Shown here in pieces: positions 7,753 through 17,315 of a DNA stretch of 64,000 nucleotides. Within the stretch, counting starts at the first letter, position 1. Each line of letters begins with the position of its first letter. The notes under the pieces are model-generated. The model ran no database searches. It was given only the letters and a program-made list of their open reading frames with translations, and was not told where the DNA came from. The translations under genes and the position numbers were made by a program. Origin of the DNA: an uncultured Erysipelotrichaceae bacterium (GTDB taxonomy: Bacteria; Bacillota_I; Bacilli_A; Erysipelotrichales; Erysipelotrichaceae); contig CAMQRS010000002.1 in NCBI GenBank assembly GCA_947036815.1, positions 1 to 64,000 of the forward strand, given 5' to 3'.

Positions 7753-8958
7753 TTACTCACTACGTAATGGTACCACCGTTGCTAATCCACCAAGTGATGT
7801 TTCTTTTAATTCCACGGCTATTTTTTTACCTGTGTAATTCATGGTATTTACTACCATATCAAAGCTAACTCTATTTTTTCTAATACAACTTAAATGTTTA
7901 GATAAGAAAGCACTGTCGATACAACGTAACGCTGCTACTGCATTTCTTTCAATACAAGGAATCATAACGTATCCTCCAACAGGATCGCACGTCAATCCTA
8001 AATGATGTTCCATTCCCATTTCTGCACTGTATTCAATTGCTTCTAAATTCATTTCATTAATAATAGAAACAGCTGCACTTCCCATACTACATGCGGCACC
8101 AATCTCTGCTTGGCACCCGCCTTTTGCTCCTGAGATAGTTGCATTGTGTTTGATTATATTTCCAAATAATCCTCCTACTTTTAATGAATCTGTAAGCACT
8201 TGTTTGGAAATTCCTTTATTCACATGATAATAATACATCAGTGCTGGTAGTACTCCACTTGCTCCAAGAGTTGGCGCTGTTACGGTGATTCCTCCACTTG
8301 CATTTTGTTCTGCTGCTGCATACGCATATGAAGAAACTAACATTTTACTACGTTCATCTTGATCCATTTTATTTGCTATTTCGAATAAGTTCTTTGCACT
8401 TCTTTGTAATTGTAAGCGACCAGGTAATACACCTGTTGCTTTTAATCCGTCATCTACTGTTTTAATCATTTGATCAAAAATATCATTTATATAGTCTGTA
8501 ATAGGATCAAATTTATTCACATAATCGACAAGTGAATATTCATTCTCTATACAATATTGTTTAATTTCTTCAAAATATTTATGTGGATAAACATCTTCTC
8601 CACTTGTTTTTTCAAGGTTTCCACCCTCTATCTCGATTGCTCCACCACCAACGCTATACACAGTCCATTCCTTAATACATGATTGATTCTTAAATGCTCT
8701 CAATATCATGGTATTGGGATGTGATAATGATTCTTTTTGAAAGATTACATTACATGGTGTGGGAGAAAACGTCTTCTCTATAATATAGTCTGTTAAATGC
8801 CCTTTACCCGTTAAAGATAATGACCCATATAAATGCGCTTCATAATAATCTACATCGCTTAAATCGCCCATAAACATGCTACATGCACGTTGTGGTCCTA
8901 ATGTATGCGAACTTGAAGGACCTGGTCCTACTCGGTATAATTCTGTTAATGATTTCAT
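7753..8958 (-). CDS. sdaA: L-serine ammonia-lyase, iron-sulfur-dependent, single chain
   Basis: 401 aa. It deaminates L-serine to pyruvate and ammonia in the cytosol. The N-terminal beta domain has PSSSHT at 14-19; the C-terminal alpha domain has three cysteines, C282 (GCQAE), C324 and C335 (CDPVGGYVMIPC). Their 42 and 11 residue spacing matches the 4Fe-4S ligands of known single-chain enzymes. The protein ends LATVVPLRSE, without the C-terminal tail cysteine that occupies the active site in some homologues. Bacillus uses two separate subunits, sdaAA and sdaAB. Its ATG overlaps the holA stop by 4 bp, so it is translationally coupled to a replication gene, an unusual neighbour. Confidence 0.93.
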   Translation of the reverse strand: MKSLTELYRVGPGPSSSHTLGPQRACSMFMGDLSDVDYYEAHLYGSLSLTGKGHLTDYIIEKTFSPTPCNVIFQKESLSHPNTMILRAFKNQSCIKEWTVYSVGGGAIEIEGGNLEKTSGEDVYPHKYFEEIKQYCIENEYSLVDYVNKFDPITDYINDIFDQMIKTVDDGLKATGVLPGRLQLQRSAKNLFEIANKMDQDERSKMLVSSYAYAAAEQNASGGITVTAPTLGASGVLPALMYYYHVNKGISKQVLTDSLKVGGLFGNIIKHNATISGAKGGCQAEIGAACSMGSAAVSIINEMNLEAIEYSAEMGMEHHLGLTCDPVGGYVMIPCIERNAVAALRCIDSAFLSKHLSCIRKNRVSFDMVVNTMNYTGKKIAVELKETSLGGLATVVPLRSE

Positions 8959-9905
8959 AAATTCCCCTTCTGAACTAAAAATAATTCGAAACCTAATTTT
9001 TTATCAATACGACCACTTTTAATACGTTGGTCTAAATCTGCTAAATCATACAATACTGTATTCAATGTTTTCATTTTTATCTTATGACACATCGCTAACG
9101 TTTTTTCTACACGAAACGGATGTGCTTTCAACTCTTTTGTAATTTCACTCTTACTAAACCCTTCGTGATCCAATACTTTTACTTGTTGTAAGAAGCGGTA
9201 TTGGCTAGCCAATAAAGCAATCAATGCAATCACTTCTTGATTTTGAGAATCAAAGTCTTTCCACAATTGGTATACTTTTTTAAAGTTTTGAGCAATCAAT
9301 GCATTAAACATATCAAATACATTGTCTTCTAAAGGACGTTGCACTAAAGCCATGACATCTTCCTTTTCTATCTTCAGGCTATACGTTGCTAGTTTATCTA
9401 ATTCTTGCATAATTTTACTCATTGAAGAACCCATCCGATACTTACACTCTTCAAGTGCTGAATGGCTCATCACAATGTTTCTCTTTTTGATTTCACTTTG
9501 TAAGAATTGATTACGTCTCGCATCATCTAACTGTTTAAATTCTTTTACATGAGCTTCTTTCTTCATTTTCTTCACAATGTTTTTTCGTTGGTCTAGTTTA
9601 TCATGGTCTAATTCAAAAATTAGAATTGTAGACTGGTTTTGATTACTCATATATTTTTCCAATAAAGGAATATTTGCACCCTCACTACTTGATCCACTTA
9701 AAAACTTAGCTTGTTGAGCCACAATACATTTATAATCAGCAAAAAAAGGAGTCGTTTGTGCATCATTTATGATTTCTTCCATCGTTGTTTTACTAGCATC
9801 ATAATAGGTCACATTCATACTCTCATCTTCTACATATTTTTTTATAATAGCTTGTCTTTCTTTAACTACTAAGTATTGTTCTATTCCATATAGTACGTAT
9901 ATCAT
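8955..9905 (-). CDS. holA: DNA polymerase III subunit delta
   Basis: 316 aa. It starts MIYVLYGIEQYLVVKERQAI, the usual HolA opening, and carries the degenerate AAA+ fold without Walker motifs, then the helical collar domain with LASQYRFLQQVK and the C-terminal DLDQRIKSGRIDKKLGFELF. Delta opens the beta sliding clamp in the clamp loader. It overlaps comEC by 4 bp upstream and sdaA by 4 bp downstream. holA following comEC is the Bacillus order (comEC-holA-rpsT). Confidence 0.95.
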   Translation of the reverse strand: MIYVLYGIEQYLVVKERQAIIKKYVEDESMNVTYYDASKTTMEEIINDAQTTPFFADYKCIVAQQAKFLSGSSSEGANIPLLEKYMSNQNQSTILIFELDHDKLDQRKNIVKKMKKEAHVKEFKQLDDARRNQFLQSEIKKRNIVMSHSALEECKYRMGSSMSKIMQELDKLATYSLKIEKEDVMALVQRPLEDNVFDMFNALIAQNFKKVYQLWKDFDSQNQEVIALIALLASQYRFLQQVKVLDHEGFSKSEITKELKAHPFRVEKTLAMCHKIKMKTLNTVLYDLADLDQRIKSGRIDKKLGFELFLVQKGNL

Positions 9906-11827
9906 TTAATCACCTTTTTTATTATACCAAAAGTTTTATCTCCTGTGTGTAATAAATTAAAAAAAGGAGTATATATAACCGAAATATTACCTACATCTTG
10001 TGTATCGTATACATCTATCTGTCTTTCTTCAAAGCGTTCAATGACTTCAGGGCTAGGATGATTATAGAAATTATTTTTACCAGAGGATATAAACGCATAA
10101 AGTGGTTGTATCTTCATTAAGAATTCATTTGAACTACTTGTCTTAGAACCATGATGACCTACTTTTAATATATCTATTTTTAGCTTGTTGTATTGTTCAA
10201 TAAAAGCTTCTTCAATACTTGTTGAAGCATCCCCACAAAACAAATAGCGTAATCCATTGATTTCACTAAACAACATAATACTCGCATCATTAGTATCTAG
10301 TGCTTCCTTTGATTGAAATGCATTAAATGAAATATTAGAAAGATGAATATCTTCTTTTGTTGTAATTACCTCTTCAATGTGAATTAGCTCTTGTAGTGAT
10401 TCTAAGGCTCCACTATGATCATAATCATCATGTGTAATCAATACGATATCAATCGCTTTGATCCCTTTGCTTTTCAATACAGGATATACAATGTTTTCTG
10501 CAATATCATAATTGACATTCCCTCCCGTATCAATCAACATGACGTCTCCATTAAAAGGTTCTCTAATTAAGATGCAATCTCCTTGTCCTACATCCAATAC
10601 ACTTACCTCACCATATGGAGTACACACTTTCAAATTTGCTTGATAACATAACAGGAGAAACATATACGAATAGTACTTCTTATTATTCGTTGAAATAAGC
10701 ATCACAAAGCAATAAGGATATACAAGTAAGCTTACTAAGGAAAAACTACCTCTCATATACAAGTATGGTATTTTAAAGTTAGCGAATATTTGAATACATT
10801 GCATAAGAAATAAAATTAACCAGCCTAAAAAAGGAACAATTAAAGAGAGAATAACTAAGAGAAACAACATCCCATTCCATTGTCGTAACAACGAAAAACA
10901 CAAGATAGTAAATAAGTTAGCTTCATTAAAATAAAATAGTTGAACGCCAACCACAATGAAAAACGAGACTATTCTTGCTGGTATTTTTTGAATATTAAAA
11001 AGAAAACAAAAAGAGAATAAAACCGGCAATATAAATCCCACTTCATACACTAGATATTTATTGAAACTTAGTAAAATCAAAATAGAAATTCCTAATTTAT
11101 CATATTTAGTGGACTTACTAATACAATGTACAAAAGCAAAAATAAACATACGTAGTACACTCGTTTTCACTGGGAAAAATAATGCAAAGGACAAACAAAA
11201 TAATAATGTTACTAATTGTCGATTTGCCTTGCAACGTTTCGCAATCAACGATATTAGGAACACAAAGTGAAATCCACTACTCACAATTAAATCATCGTTC
11301 TCCGCAATTCCATAAAAGTAAGCTAAATATACTTCATGGAGTGGCTTATTCTTGAACTGGTTATATACCTTTGATTTTAAACTAGTGCTTTTTTCTATTA
11401 TTTTATATTCTAATACATACATACTTTTACGAATCCCTTGATGCATCATATAGTCTTTAAAGTTAAAGAGGTTAAAATTCTGATTTGTATTTATGTCACT
11501 GTAGTCACCTTCTACCTCGATTACATCATTAATATTAACTCCTTCAATATTATATAAGATACATGTAAAGTCGCCATTACTGGCAATGACATAATTAGTC
11601 TTTATATTTTCTACTTCTAGTACCATTTGCGGGGTTGCTTCACCATTCTTAGTAGGCAATAGAATAAATAGTATCAACGCTATTATAAATTGCTTGTGTT
11701 GATATTTATTGCGATGATAAAACAAGGTAACACAAATAATCAGATAAAGTAAAAGCATAAGTCCATCAAAAAAAATACTCAATAAACAACTAATTGCTAA
11801 AAATAAGTATTCATCTTTTAAAGACAT
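9902..11827 (-). CDS. comEC: ComEC/Rec2 DNA uptake channel with metallo-beta-lactamase domain
   Basis: 641 aa, shorter than the B. subtilis protein (about 775). N-terminal membrane segments (about 9-60), an extracellular OB-like region, a polytopic competence domain (about 180-400), then a metallo-beta-lactamase domain with LDVGQGDCILI, LIDTGG, HDDYDH (466-471) and VGHHGSKTSS. ComEC passes single-stranded DNA across the membrane during transformation; the lactamase-like domain probably degrades or handles the non-transported strand. It overlaps comEA by 10 bp. comEB is missing between them. Confidence 0.95.
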   Translation of the reverse strand: MSLKDEYLFLAISCLLSIFFDGLMLLLYLIICVTLFYHRNKYQHKQFIIALILFILLPTKNGEATPQMVLEVENIKTNYVIASNGDFTCILYNIEGVNINDVIEVEGDYSDINTNQNFNLFNFKDYMMHQGIRKSMYVLEYKIIEKSTSLKSKVYNQFKNKPLHEVYLAYFYGIAENDDLIVSSGFHFVFLISLIAKRCKANRQLVTLLFCLSFALFFPVKTSVLRMFIFAFVHCISKSTKYDKLGISILILLSFNKYLVYEVGFILPVLFSFCFLFNIQKIPARIVSFFIVVGVQLFYFNEANLFTILCFSLLRQWNGMLFLLVILSLIVPFLGWLILFLMQCIQIFANFKIPYLYMRGSFSLVSLLVYPYCFVMLISTNNKKYYSYMFLLLCYQANLKVCTPYGEVSVLDVGQGDCILIREPFNGDVMLIDTGGNVNYDIAENIVYPVLKSKGIKAIDIVLITHDDYDHSGALESLQELIHIEEVITTKEDIHLSNISFNAFQSKEALDTNDASIMLFSEINGLRYLFCGDASTSIEEAFIEQYNKLKIDILKVGHHGSKTSSSNEFLMKIQPLYAFISSGKNNFYNHPSPEVIERFEERQIDVYDTQDVGNISVIYTPFFNLLHTGDKTFGIIKKVIK

Positions 11828-12285
11828 ATATGATCCTTCATTTTTGCATAACTAGCTTCTTTTATCCCTTTCACTTTCATAATATCTTCAAGTGTAGAAA
11901 AACTACCATTCGTATTTCTGTAGTCTATAATTCTTTGTGCCGTTGCTTCGCCCACCCCTTTTATTTCACAAAGTTCTTCAAGCGTTCCTGCATTTATCGA
12001 TATCAGTACTGCTTCTCTAATAGGTGCAATGACATAGACATCTTTATCTGTTAAAGTTTGATTTAAGTTGATTGTAGAGGTATCTGCTTCTTCACTAAAT
12101 CCCTGTGCCATGGTTATTAACTCTTCTAAAGATGCACCATATGATAACTCATATGTTCCCTCACTTTGTACACATCCTTTTATTTCTACACGTATATATT
12201 CACTTCGATAATTATCTAAATCTGCACCTTTATATTGAGCAAAGTAAAAAATGCAAATACACAGTACAAGTCCTATTTGTTTCAT
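11818..12285 (-). CDS. comEA: competence DNA-receptor protein ComEA
   Basis: 155 aa from the chosen start. An N-terminal signal anchor (MKQIGLVLCICIFYF) is followed by an SLBB-type domain (VEIKGCVQSEGTYEL...NLNQTLTDKDVYVIAP) and a helix-hairpin-helix domain at the C-terminus (INAGTLEELCEIKGVGEATA, then DIMKVKGI). ComEA binds double-stranded DNA at the outer membrane face and hands it to ComEC. ATG 12285 is preferred over ATG 12297 because GAGGTGG lies just in front of it and it gives a typical signal anchor. It heads the comEA-comEC-holA-sdaA operon. No ComK-box pair (AAAA-N5-TTTT) is visible upstream. Confidence 0.93.
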   Translation of the reverse strand: MKQIGLVLCICIFYFAQYKGADLDNYRSEYIRVEIKGCVQSEGTYELSYGASLEELITMAQGFSEEADTSTINLNQTLTDKDVYVIAPIREAVLISINAGTLEELCEIKGVGEATAQRIIDYRNTNGSFSTLEDIMKVKGIKEASYAKMKDHICL

Positions 12286-12428
12286 AAGCCACCTCATCTG
12301 TTTATTTGCATGATTTCTTTTATTTCCTACAATACTTATCTAGCACCATTGAAATTTATAGTAAGCGAAAACATATCATTATCGCCTTCAAATCATGAAC
12401 ATCCATGTAACAGGCTTGTTTGCACATC

Positions 12429-12467
12429 AAAAAAGAACTTATCGATTTTAGTCGGTAAGTTCTTTTT
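12429..12467. terminator. intrinsic terminator after yqfC-yqfD
   Basis: Stem AAAAGAACTTA/TAAGTTCTTTT (12431-12441 with 12456-12466) with A and T runs on both sides, 43 bp past the yqfD stop. The 12298-12428 stretch before comEA shows no other structure I can support. Confidence 0.85.
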
Positions 12468-12509
12468 GTGTATTTCATCTACTCTATTTCCTTGAAATTA
12501 AGTCTATGA

Positions 12510-13415
12510 TCAAGAAGTAATATCTTCATAGACACTAAATAATACTTCTAAATACATTTTTCCATCACTCGTATAATACTGTAAGACATTCTCTTCAACA
12601 ATATATTCTTCCTTTGTTTCCAATTCAATCATGTTCCTAGCTTCCAGCAATAATAAGTAAAAACTATAAGCGTCATTTCCTTTAATTTCTTTCATTTCAA
12701 CATTTATTCTCGTCCAAGTATAGGCATATACTTTACCTTCTACTTCGATGTTTTTCACTAAATTATTAGAATCTATCATTTCATTATTAACAATGATGTC
12801 ACCGGCTTTTACTGTATCATTAATCTTGTACTGTTTAAATCCAGAAGAAACATCGAAAGAAGCAATTAAACCATCTTTTTGAGCAACTAATGGTCCTTCA
12901 TTTTTTTCTTTTAATTCAATATTTTCTTTTTTCTTATAGCGTATTTCAACATTGTTTCCATTTGTATATACTTCAATAAAGGATAGTTCACTACCTAATT
13001 CTTCTTTTATCTCTTTCTTTAATTGTCCACCCTCTTGCAGTCGATATAAATAAGGTTTACTAATTTCATAGATGCGATCATCTATTTCGTTACTATTTCC
13101 ATAAATTTCGATATCGTATGTAAGATGGTGGATAAAACACAATAGTATCACTGCGATCCCTAACGAAATAATTCTTGATTTATCAGATATAATTCTAAGA
13201 AACATACCAATTAATCCTGTTGTATATTCATTTCTTGTATGAGGGAAACACTCATTAATCTTTTTTCTATCCTTCACTTTCGCATAAAAAACAATTTGAT
13301 TATCTTGACGCTTTATATGGTATAAAGCAATATCGTTACGATAAGCAATTGCTAATATACTACGTAACGAGTATTTACTTACATAGAAATCCATTCCTAT
13401 TTTAATCATACTCAT
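12510..13415 (-). CDS. yqfD: sporulation protein YqfD
   Basis: 301 aa, shorter than usual (about 390). An N-terminal cytoplasmic part is followed by one membrane segment (about residues 82-98) and a long extracytoplasmic domain with LVAQKDGLIASF and VKAGDIIVNNEM, the lipoyl/HlyD-like barrel pattern typical of YqfD. In Bacillus YqfD is made in the mother cell under sigma-E and is needed for efficient sporulation; its exact role is unclear. The gene overlaps yqfC by 14 bp. In Bacillus, phoH and yqfF follow; here a terminator comes next. Confidence 0.88.
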   Translation of the reverse strand: MSMIKIGMDFYVSKYSLRSILAIAYRNDIALYHIKRQDNQIVFYAKVKDRKKINECFPHTRNEYTTGLIGMFLRIISDKSRIISLGIAVILLCFIHHLTYDIEIYGNSNEIDDRIYEISKPYLYRLQEGGQLKKEIKEELGSELSFIEVYTNGNNVEIRYKKKENIELKEKNEGPLVAQKDGLIASFDVSSGFKQYKINDTVKAGDIIVNNEMIDSNNLVKNIEVEGKVYAYTWTRINVEMKEIKGNDAYSFYLLLLEARNMIELETKEEYIVEENVLQYYTSDGKMYLEVLFSVYEDITS

Positions 13416-13599
13416 AAGTAACCTTTAATATCTTTCCAGAAATAGTCATTTCATTAGTTGTAAATACCATGATTTGTAGATCATTACCTTCAATAAGTAC
13501 CTTATATGTTTTATACACTACTACGATTTTATTCTCATCGACATCACTAATCAATTGATAATCATCTATTTGTATTTGGTTTTTATCAATACGTATCAT
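13402..13599 (-). CDS. yqfC: sporulation protein YqfC (YabP/YqfC family)
   Basis: 65 aa of short beta strands with the family pattern VVYKTYKVLIEGNDLQI and IMVFTTNEMTISGKI. YabP/YqfC proteins are small mother-cell sporulation proteins. Always found directly upstream of yqfD, as here, with a 14-bp overlap that suggests coupling. GGAGGT precedes ATG 13599. A CATAGACT element (13622-13615) resembles a sigma-E -10 but would start transcription inside the ribosome-binding site. Confidence 0.85.
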   Translation of the reverse strand: MIRIDKNQIQIDDYQLISDVDENKIVVVYKTYKVLIEGNDLQIMVFTTNEMTISGKILKVTYEYD

Positions 13600-13698
13600 T
13601 ATGCACCTCCGTATAGTCTATGCATAAGATTATGATTAAGAATGAAAATATCAATTTATTAACTCTTTTATCAGTACTACCTTTCACACTTTTTATAT

Positions 13699-13723
13699 AA
13701 AAAAAAGGGAGCTACTTGCTCCC
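13699..13723 (-). terminator. intrinsic terminator that overlaps the trmK stop codon
   Basis: GGGAGC...GCTCCC hairpin (13707-13723) with a run of eight T on the minus strand. The TAG stop of trmK lies in its loop region, so the last codons of trmK form half of the stem. It ends the glyQS-dnaG-sigA-trmK transcript. Confidence 0.88.
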
Positions 13724-14374
13724 TAATTTATCTGTTATCATATGTAATTGTTTATTAAACATTTCATATTTATCATTTGTATCATCAATACGTTTTATAA
13801 TTTCGACTAGTTTTTGTCTTTGATTTTCTAAACTATCAAAGTAATGACTATCTTCAATTACATTTTTACCTAAGAATAACTGATTCTCATTTAGTGTTTC
13901 GTCAGCTGTGGTAGTCCACTTGATTATTTGGTAATAATGTTCATCATCATAAATGCATTTTTCACATATAATTTTATAGTTTCGTTCACTAATCCAAGTT
14001 CTTAATTTATGTACATCTCGATTGGATTGAATAAATAGTGTTCTGTTTTGAATTTTATCAATATCTTGTTCCAAGATTTTTTTTATTGTTTCAAAACCCA
14101 TTCCAGCAATAACGATATGTGTAACATCTTCTTTTATTGAATCTAGGCCATCACATAAGATAGGCGTAATTACGTCTTCTAATTGATGTAATTGAATATT
14201 TTCAATCGCCTGATTCAGTGGTCCTTGTTTCACATCACATGCATATGCTTTGGTTGCTATTTTATTTTTGATTAAATACACGCACAACTGTCCATGATCA
14301 CAACCGATATCTGCAATGATACTATTTTTATCAACCAATTCACATATACTTAATAATCGTTTGCTTATTTTCAT
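13712..14374 (-). CDS. trmK: tRNA (adenine(22)-N(1))-methyltransferase
   Basis: 220 aa. A class I SAM methyltransferase with motif I IIADIGCDHGQLCVYL near the N-terminus and VIAGMGFETIKKIL in the middle; the C-terminal part is helical. TrmK makes m1A22 in several tRNAs of Gram-positive bacteria. The start is taken as ATG 14374, one base after the sigA stop, because MKISKRLLSI matches the family N-terminus. TTG 14392 or 14389 with AAAGGA before them is a real alternative. sigA-trmK adjacency is the same as in B. subtilis. Confidence 0.9.
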   Translation of the reverse strand: MKISKRLLSICELVDKNSIIADIGCDHGQLCVYLIKNKIATKAYACDVKQGPLNQAIENIQLHQLEDVITPILCDGLDSIKEDVTHIVIAGMGFETIKKILEQDIDKIQNRTLFIQSNRDVHKLRTWISERNYKIICEKCIYDDEHYYQIIKWTTTADETLNENQLFLGKNVIEDSHYFDSLENQRQKLVEIIKRIDDTNDKYEMFNKQLHMITDKLGSK

Positions 14375-14375
14375 A

Positions 14376-15560
14376 TTATTGGTGATCAACAAAATCCTTT
14401 AAACGTTTTGAACGAGTTGGATGTTTTAATTTTCTTAATGCTTTTGCTTCAATTTGTCTAATACGTTCTCTAGTAACATTAAATTCTTTACCTACTTCTT
14501 CTAATGTTCTTGTTCTTCCATCGTATAGTCCAAAACGTAAACGTAATACTTTTTCTTCACGTTCTGTTAATCCTTGAAGTACCATATTAATTTCATCTTT
14601 TAATAATTGATTATTTGCATACTCATCTGGACTCATTGCATCTTTATCTTCAATAAAATCCCCTAAGTGTGAATCATCTTCTTCTCCAATTGGAGTTTCT
14701 AATGATACAGGATCTAATGCAATTTTTTGAATTTCACGTACTTTTTCAGGCGTGATATTTTCCATCTTAGCAGCAATTTCTTCTGCCGATGGATCTCTTC
14801 CTAAATCTTGCACTAATTGTCTTTGAATACGTGTTAATTTATTGATTGTTTCAACCATATGTACGGGAATACGAATTGTTCTTGCTTGGTCTGCGATTGC
14901 TCTGGTAATCGCTTGACGAATCCACCATGTAGCATATGTAGAGAACTTAAATCCTTTAGTATAATCAAATTTTTCTACTGCTTTTGCAAGTCCCATATTA
15001 CCTTCTTGAATTAAGTCTAAGAATAACATTCCACGACCTACATATTTTTTAGCAATCGATACAACAAGACGTAAATTAGCAGCAATTAATTTTTTCTTCG
15101 CTTCTTCATCACCTTCTTGAATACGTTTTGCAATTTCTGGTTCTTCTGAAGGTGCTAATAATTCTACACGTCCAATTTCTTTTAAATACATTTTAACTGG
15201 ATCATTTAATTTAGTTTGTGCAGAGTTTGCAAATGCTTGCTCTAAACGATCAATATCTTCAGACAGATTTTTTTCTGCTTCTTCATCTTCATCAAATACA
15301 TCTATTTCTTCTAAATCTGGATCATCTAACTCAGCTGTAGCCAGTTTTGATGCATCAATATCTGATTCTTCATCTGCTAATACAATCCCATTAGCTATAA
15401 ACCATTGGAAAAGACCCTCGTTGTCTTCATCACTTAAATCTAAGTGATCAATTGCTTTCATTACATCTTTTTCTAATAATTCACCTTCAAATGTGAATTG
15501 TTCTTTTAAACTTGCTTTTACGTCTTCTAAACCTTTTATTTGTTTTTTAATTTTTGCCAT
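14376..15560 (-). CDS. sigA: RNA polymerase primary sigma factor
   Basis: 394 aa. An acidic N-terminal region 1.1 is followed by region 1.2 ([16 protein letters not shown]), region 2 with [14 protein letters not shown], region 3 ([14 protein letters not shown]), and region 4 with [18 protein letters not shown] and a helix-turn-helix at the C-terminus. It directs RNA polymerase to the TTGACA/TATAAT promoters seen throughout this window. It overlaps dnaG by 14 bp in the classic dnaG-rpoD operon. Confidence 0.98.
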   Translation of the reverse strand: MAKIKKQIKGLEDVKASLKEQFTFEGELLEKDVMKAIDHLDLSDEDNEGLFQWFIANGIVLADEESDIDASKLATAELDDPDLEEIDVFDEDEEAEKNLSEDIDRLEQAFANSAQTKLNDPVKMYLKEIGRVELLAPSEEPEIAKRIQEGDEEAKKKLIAANLRLVVSIAKKYVGRGMLFLDLIQEGNMGLAKAVEKFDYTKGFKFSTYATWWIRQAITRAIADQARTIRIPVHMVETINKLTRIQRQLVQDLGRDPSAEEIAAKMENITPEKVREIQKIALDPVSLETPIGEEDDSHLGDFIEDKDAMSPDEYANNQLLKDEINMVLQGLTEREEKVLRLRFGLYDGRTRTLEEVGKEFNVTRERIRQIEAKALRKLKHPTRSKRLKDFVDHQ

Positions 15561-17298
15561 CTAGTACTCCTTCTCGCATCCGTCGTAATACAATAATCTC
15601 TTTTGCAATCTTCGCTTTCTGAATTGGATCATTGACAAGTTCGCTTTGGCGCCTTAAATCGTTGATTTTTTCTTCTCGCATACATTCCTGTATTTTTATA
15701 ATAGATTCTTTTAATACTTCTTCACAAGCTACCATATCAACTTCATACTCTTCTTCAATTGATAATAATAGTTGCTTTACTTCTTCTTCTTTAATTCTAT
15801 CATATAACTTAGCCTCTTCCATACTTTCATTATTACGATAATAATCAATTATGTATAAACCTAAGTTATTATAAACCTCATCTAATAAAAATCCCAATTC
15901 ATCTCGATAATAATCGCATGATTTTTTACTTTTTAATATTTGTTGTACAATCACATTTTGAGCACTAATTCTTTTTGAACTAGGTCTTTTCAATGTGTGA
16001 ATATTTTTTGATGGTTGTTTCATTGGTTGTGCTTGAGTTTGTATTCTTGCATCAAATCCACTAATTTGTTGTAAGCGATGATAGAATGTATTTTTTTCTA
16101 ATTCTACTTTTACTTTTTCAATTTCACTAGCCATTTCTTTTGCATATTCAAGTTTTTCACTATAATTGTTTAGATCATATTTCAACTTTAAGTAATCAAA
16201 TAAAAATTCTATCCAACCGATACTGTGTTGACTCATCGCAATCAATTCTTCTTTACCATGAGTTTCAATAATCTCATCTGGATCTAAACCATATTTATTA
16301 TTCACAATAACTACATTCATATCCATTGTTTGTGCTAATTTAACAAACTTATAGGTTGCATTAATTCCTGCTTTGTCCCCATCGTATGCCAACATAACAT
16401 TCACATTTAAAAATTTTAATTTCTTTAATTGTTCTTTTGTACATGCAGTACCCAGTGTTGCTACACAATTTGTGATTCCCACTTTTCTAAAGGCAATCAC
16501 ATCCATAGCACCTTCAACGACATATATTTTTTTTTCTTTTTTTGCTACTTGTTTTGCTCTATGTAAGTTATAAACAATAGATCCTTTATGATAAATTTTA
16601 GTCTCGCTTGTATTTACATACTTCGCTTCTTGATCTTCATCAACTCTTCTTGCACTAAAACCTAAAGTATTTCCATTTTCATCATGGATTGGTATCATGA
16701 TTCGATGTGTAAACACATCTCTCATTCCCAGACTTCCTATCCATACGACATTAGCATCTACCATGTCTTCATTACTATAGCGCTTCGCTTCTAAAAACGT
16801 ATGCAATCGATTCCCTTTTGGATGATATCCTAATTGAAATTCCTTTTGAATATCAACACTAATTCCTCTATCTACTAGATATTGCTTAATCGGTTTCGCT
16901 TCTACTGAATCTAACTCAAATGAGCAATAATTACTAACTTCATTACATAACTTATATAATCTTGAAAATTCGGGGGCGATTTGTTTTCGTTCTATTTGAG
17001 TAACGTCAAAATCAATTGGAATATTCGCTAATTCAGCAACTTTAACCACAGCCTCAACAAAACTAACATGTTCATGGTTTTGTACAAAGGTGAAACAATT
17101 CCCTCCAGCTCCACAGGTAAAGCAACGATATATTTGCTTTTCTTGTGAAATACTCATGGAAGGATCGTGATCATCATGAAATGGACATACCGCTTTATAG
17201 CTTCTTCCTTTTCTCACAAGAGGGATATAGTTTGATATTACTTGTACAATGTCTGCCTTATTTCTTATCTCATCTATTAATTCTTGTGATAATCTCAT
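15547..17298 (-). CDS. dnaG: DNA primase
   Basis: 583 aa. An N-terminal CHC2 zinc domain (C38, H41, C59, C62), then a TOPRIM catalytic domain with [11 protein letters not shown] and AYDGDKAG, and a variable C-terminal helicase-binding region with coiled coil. It synthesises RNA primers for lagging-strand replication with DnaB. AAGGAG precedes ATG 17298. It sits between glyQS and sigA, as in Bacillus, where glyQ/glyS also lie upstream. Confidence 0.97.
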   Translation of the reverse strand: MRLSQELIDEIRNKADIVQVISNYIPLVRKGRSYKAVCPFHDDHDPSMSISQEKQIYRCFTCGAGGNCFTFVQNHEHVSFVEAVVKVAELANIPIDFDVTQIERKQIAPEFSRLYKLCNEVSNYCSFELDSVEAKPIKQYLVDRGISVDIQKEFQLGYHPKGNRLHTFLEAKRYSNEDMVDANVVWIGSLGMRDVFTHRIMIPIHDENGNTLGFSARRVDEDQEAKYVNTSETKIYHKGSIVYNLHRAKQVAKKEKKIYVVEGAMDVIAFRKVGITNCVATLGTACTKEQLKKLKFLNVNVMLAYDGDKAGINATYKFVKLAQTMDMNVVIVNNKYGLDPDEIIETHGKEELIAMSQHSIGWIEFLFDYLKLKYDLNNYSEKLEYAKEMASEIEKVKVELEKNTFYHRLQQISGFDARIQTQAQPMKQPSKNIHTLKRPSSKRISAQNVIVQQILKSKKSCDYYRDELGFLLDEVYNNLGLYIIDYYRNNESMEEAKLYDRIKEEEVKQLLLSIEEEYEVDMVACEEVLKESIIKIQECMREEKINDLRRQSELVNDPIQKAKIAKEIIVLRRMREGVLDGKN

Positions 17299-17315
17299 GC
17301 CTTTGTCACTCCTTA

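Noticed and set aside
12286-12428. ComK boxes before comEA
   Set aside because: No AAAA-N5-TTTT pair is present.
13615-13622. sigma-E promoter call for yqfC
   Set aside because: CATAGACT looks right, but no good -35 is found and transcription would begin inside the ribosome-binding site. Kept only as part of a pattern in the findings.
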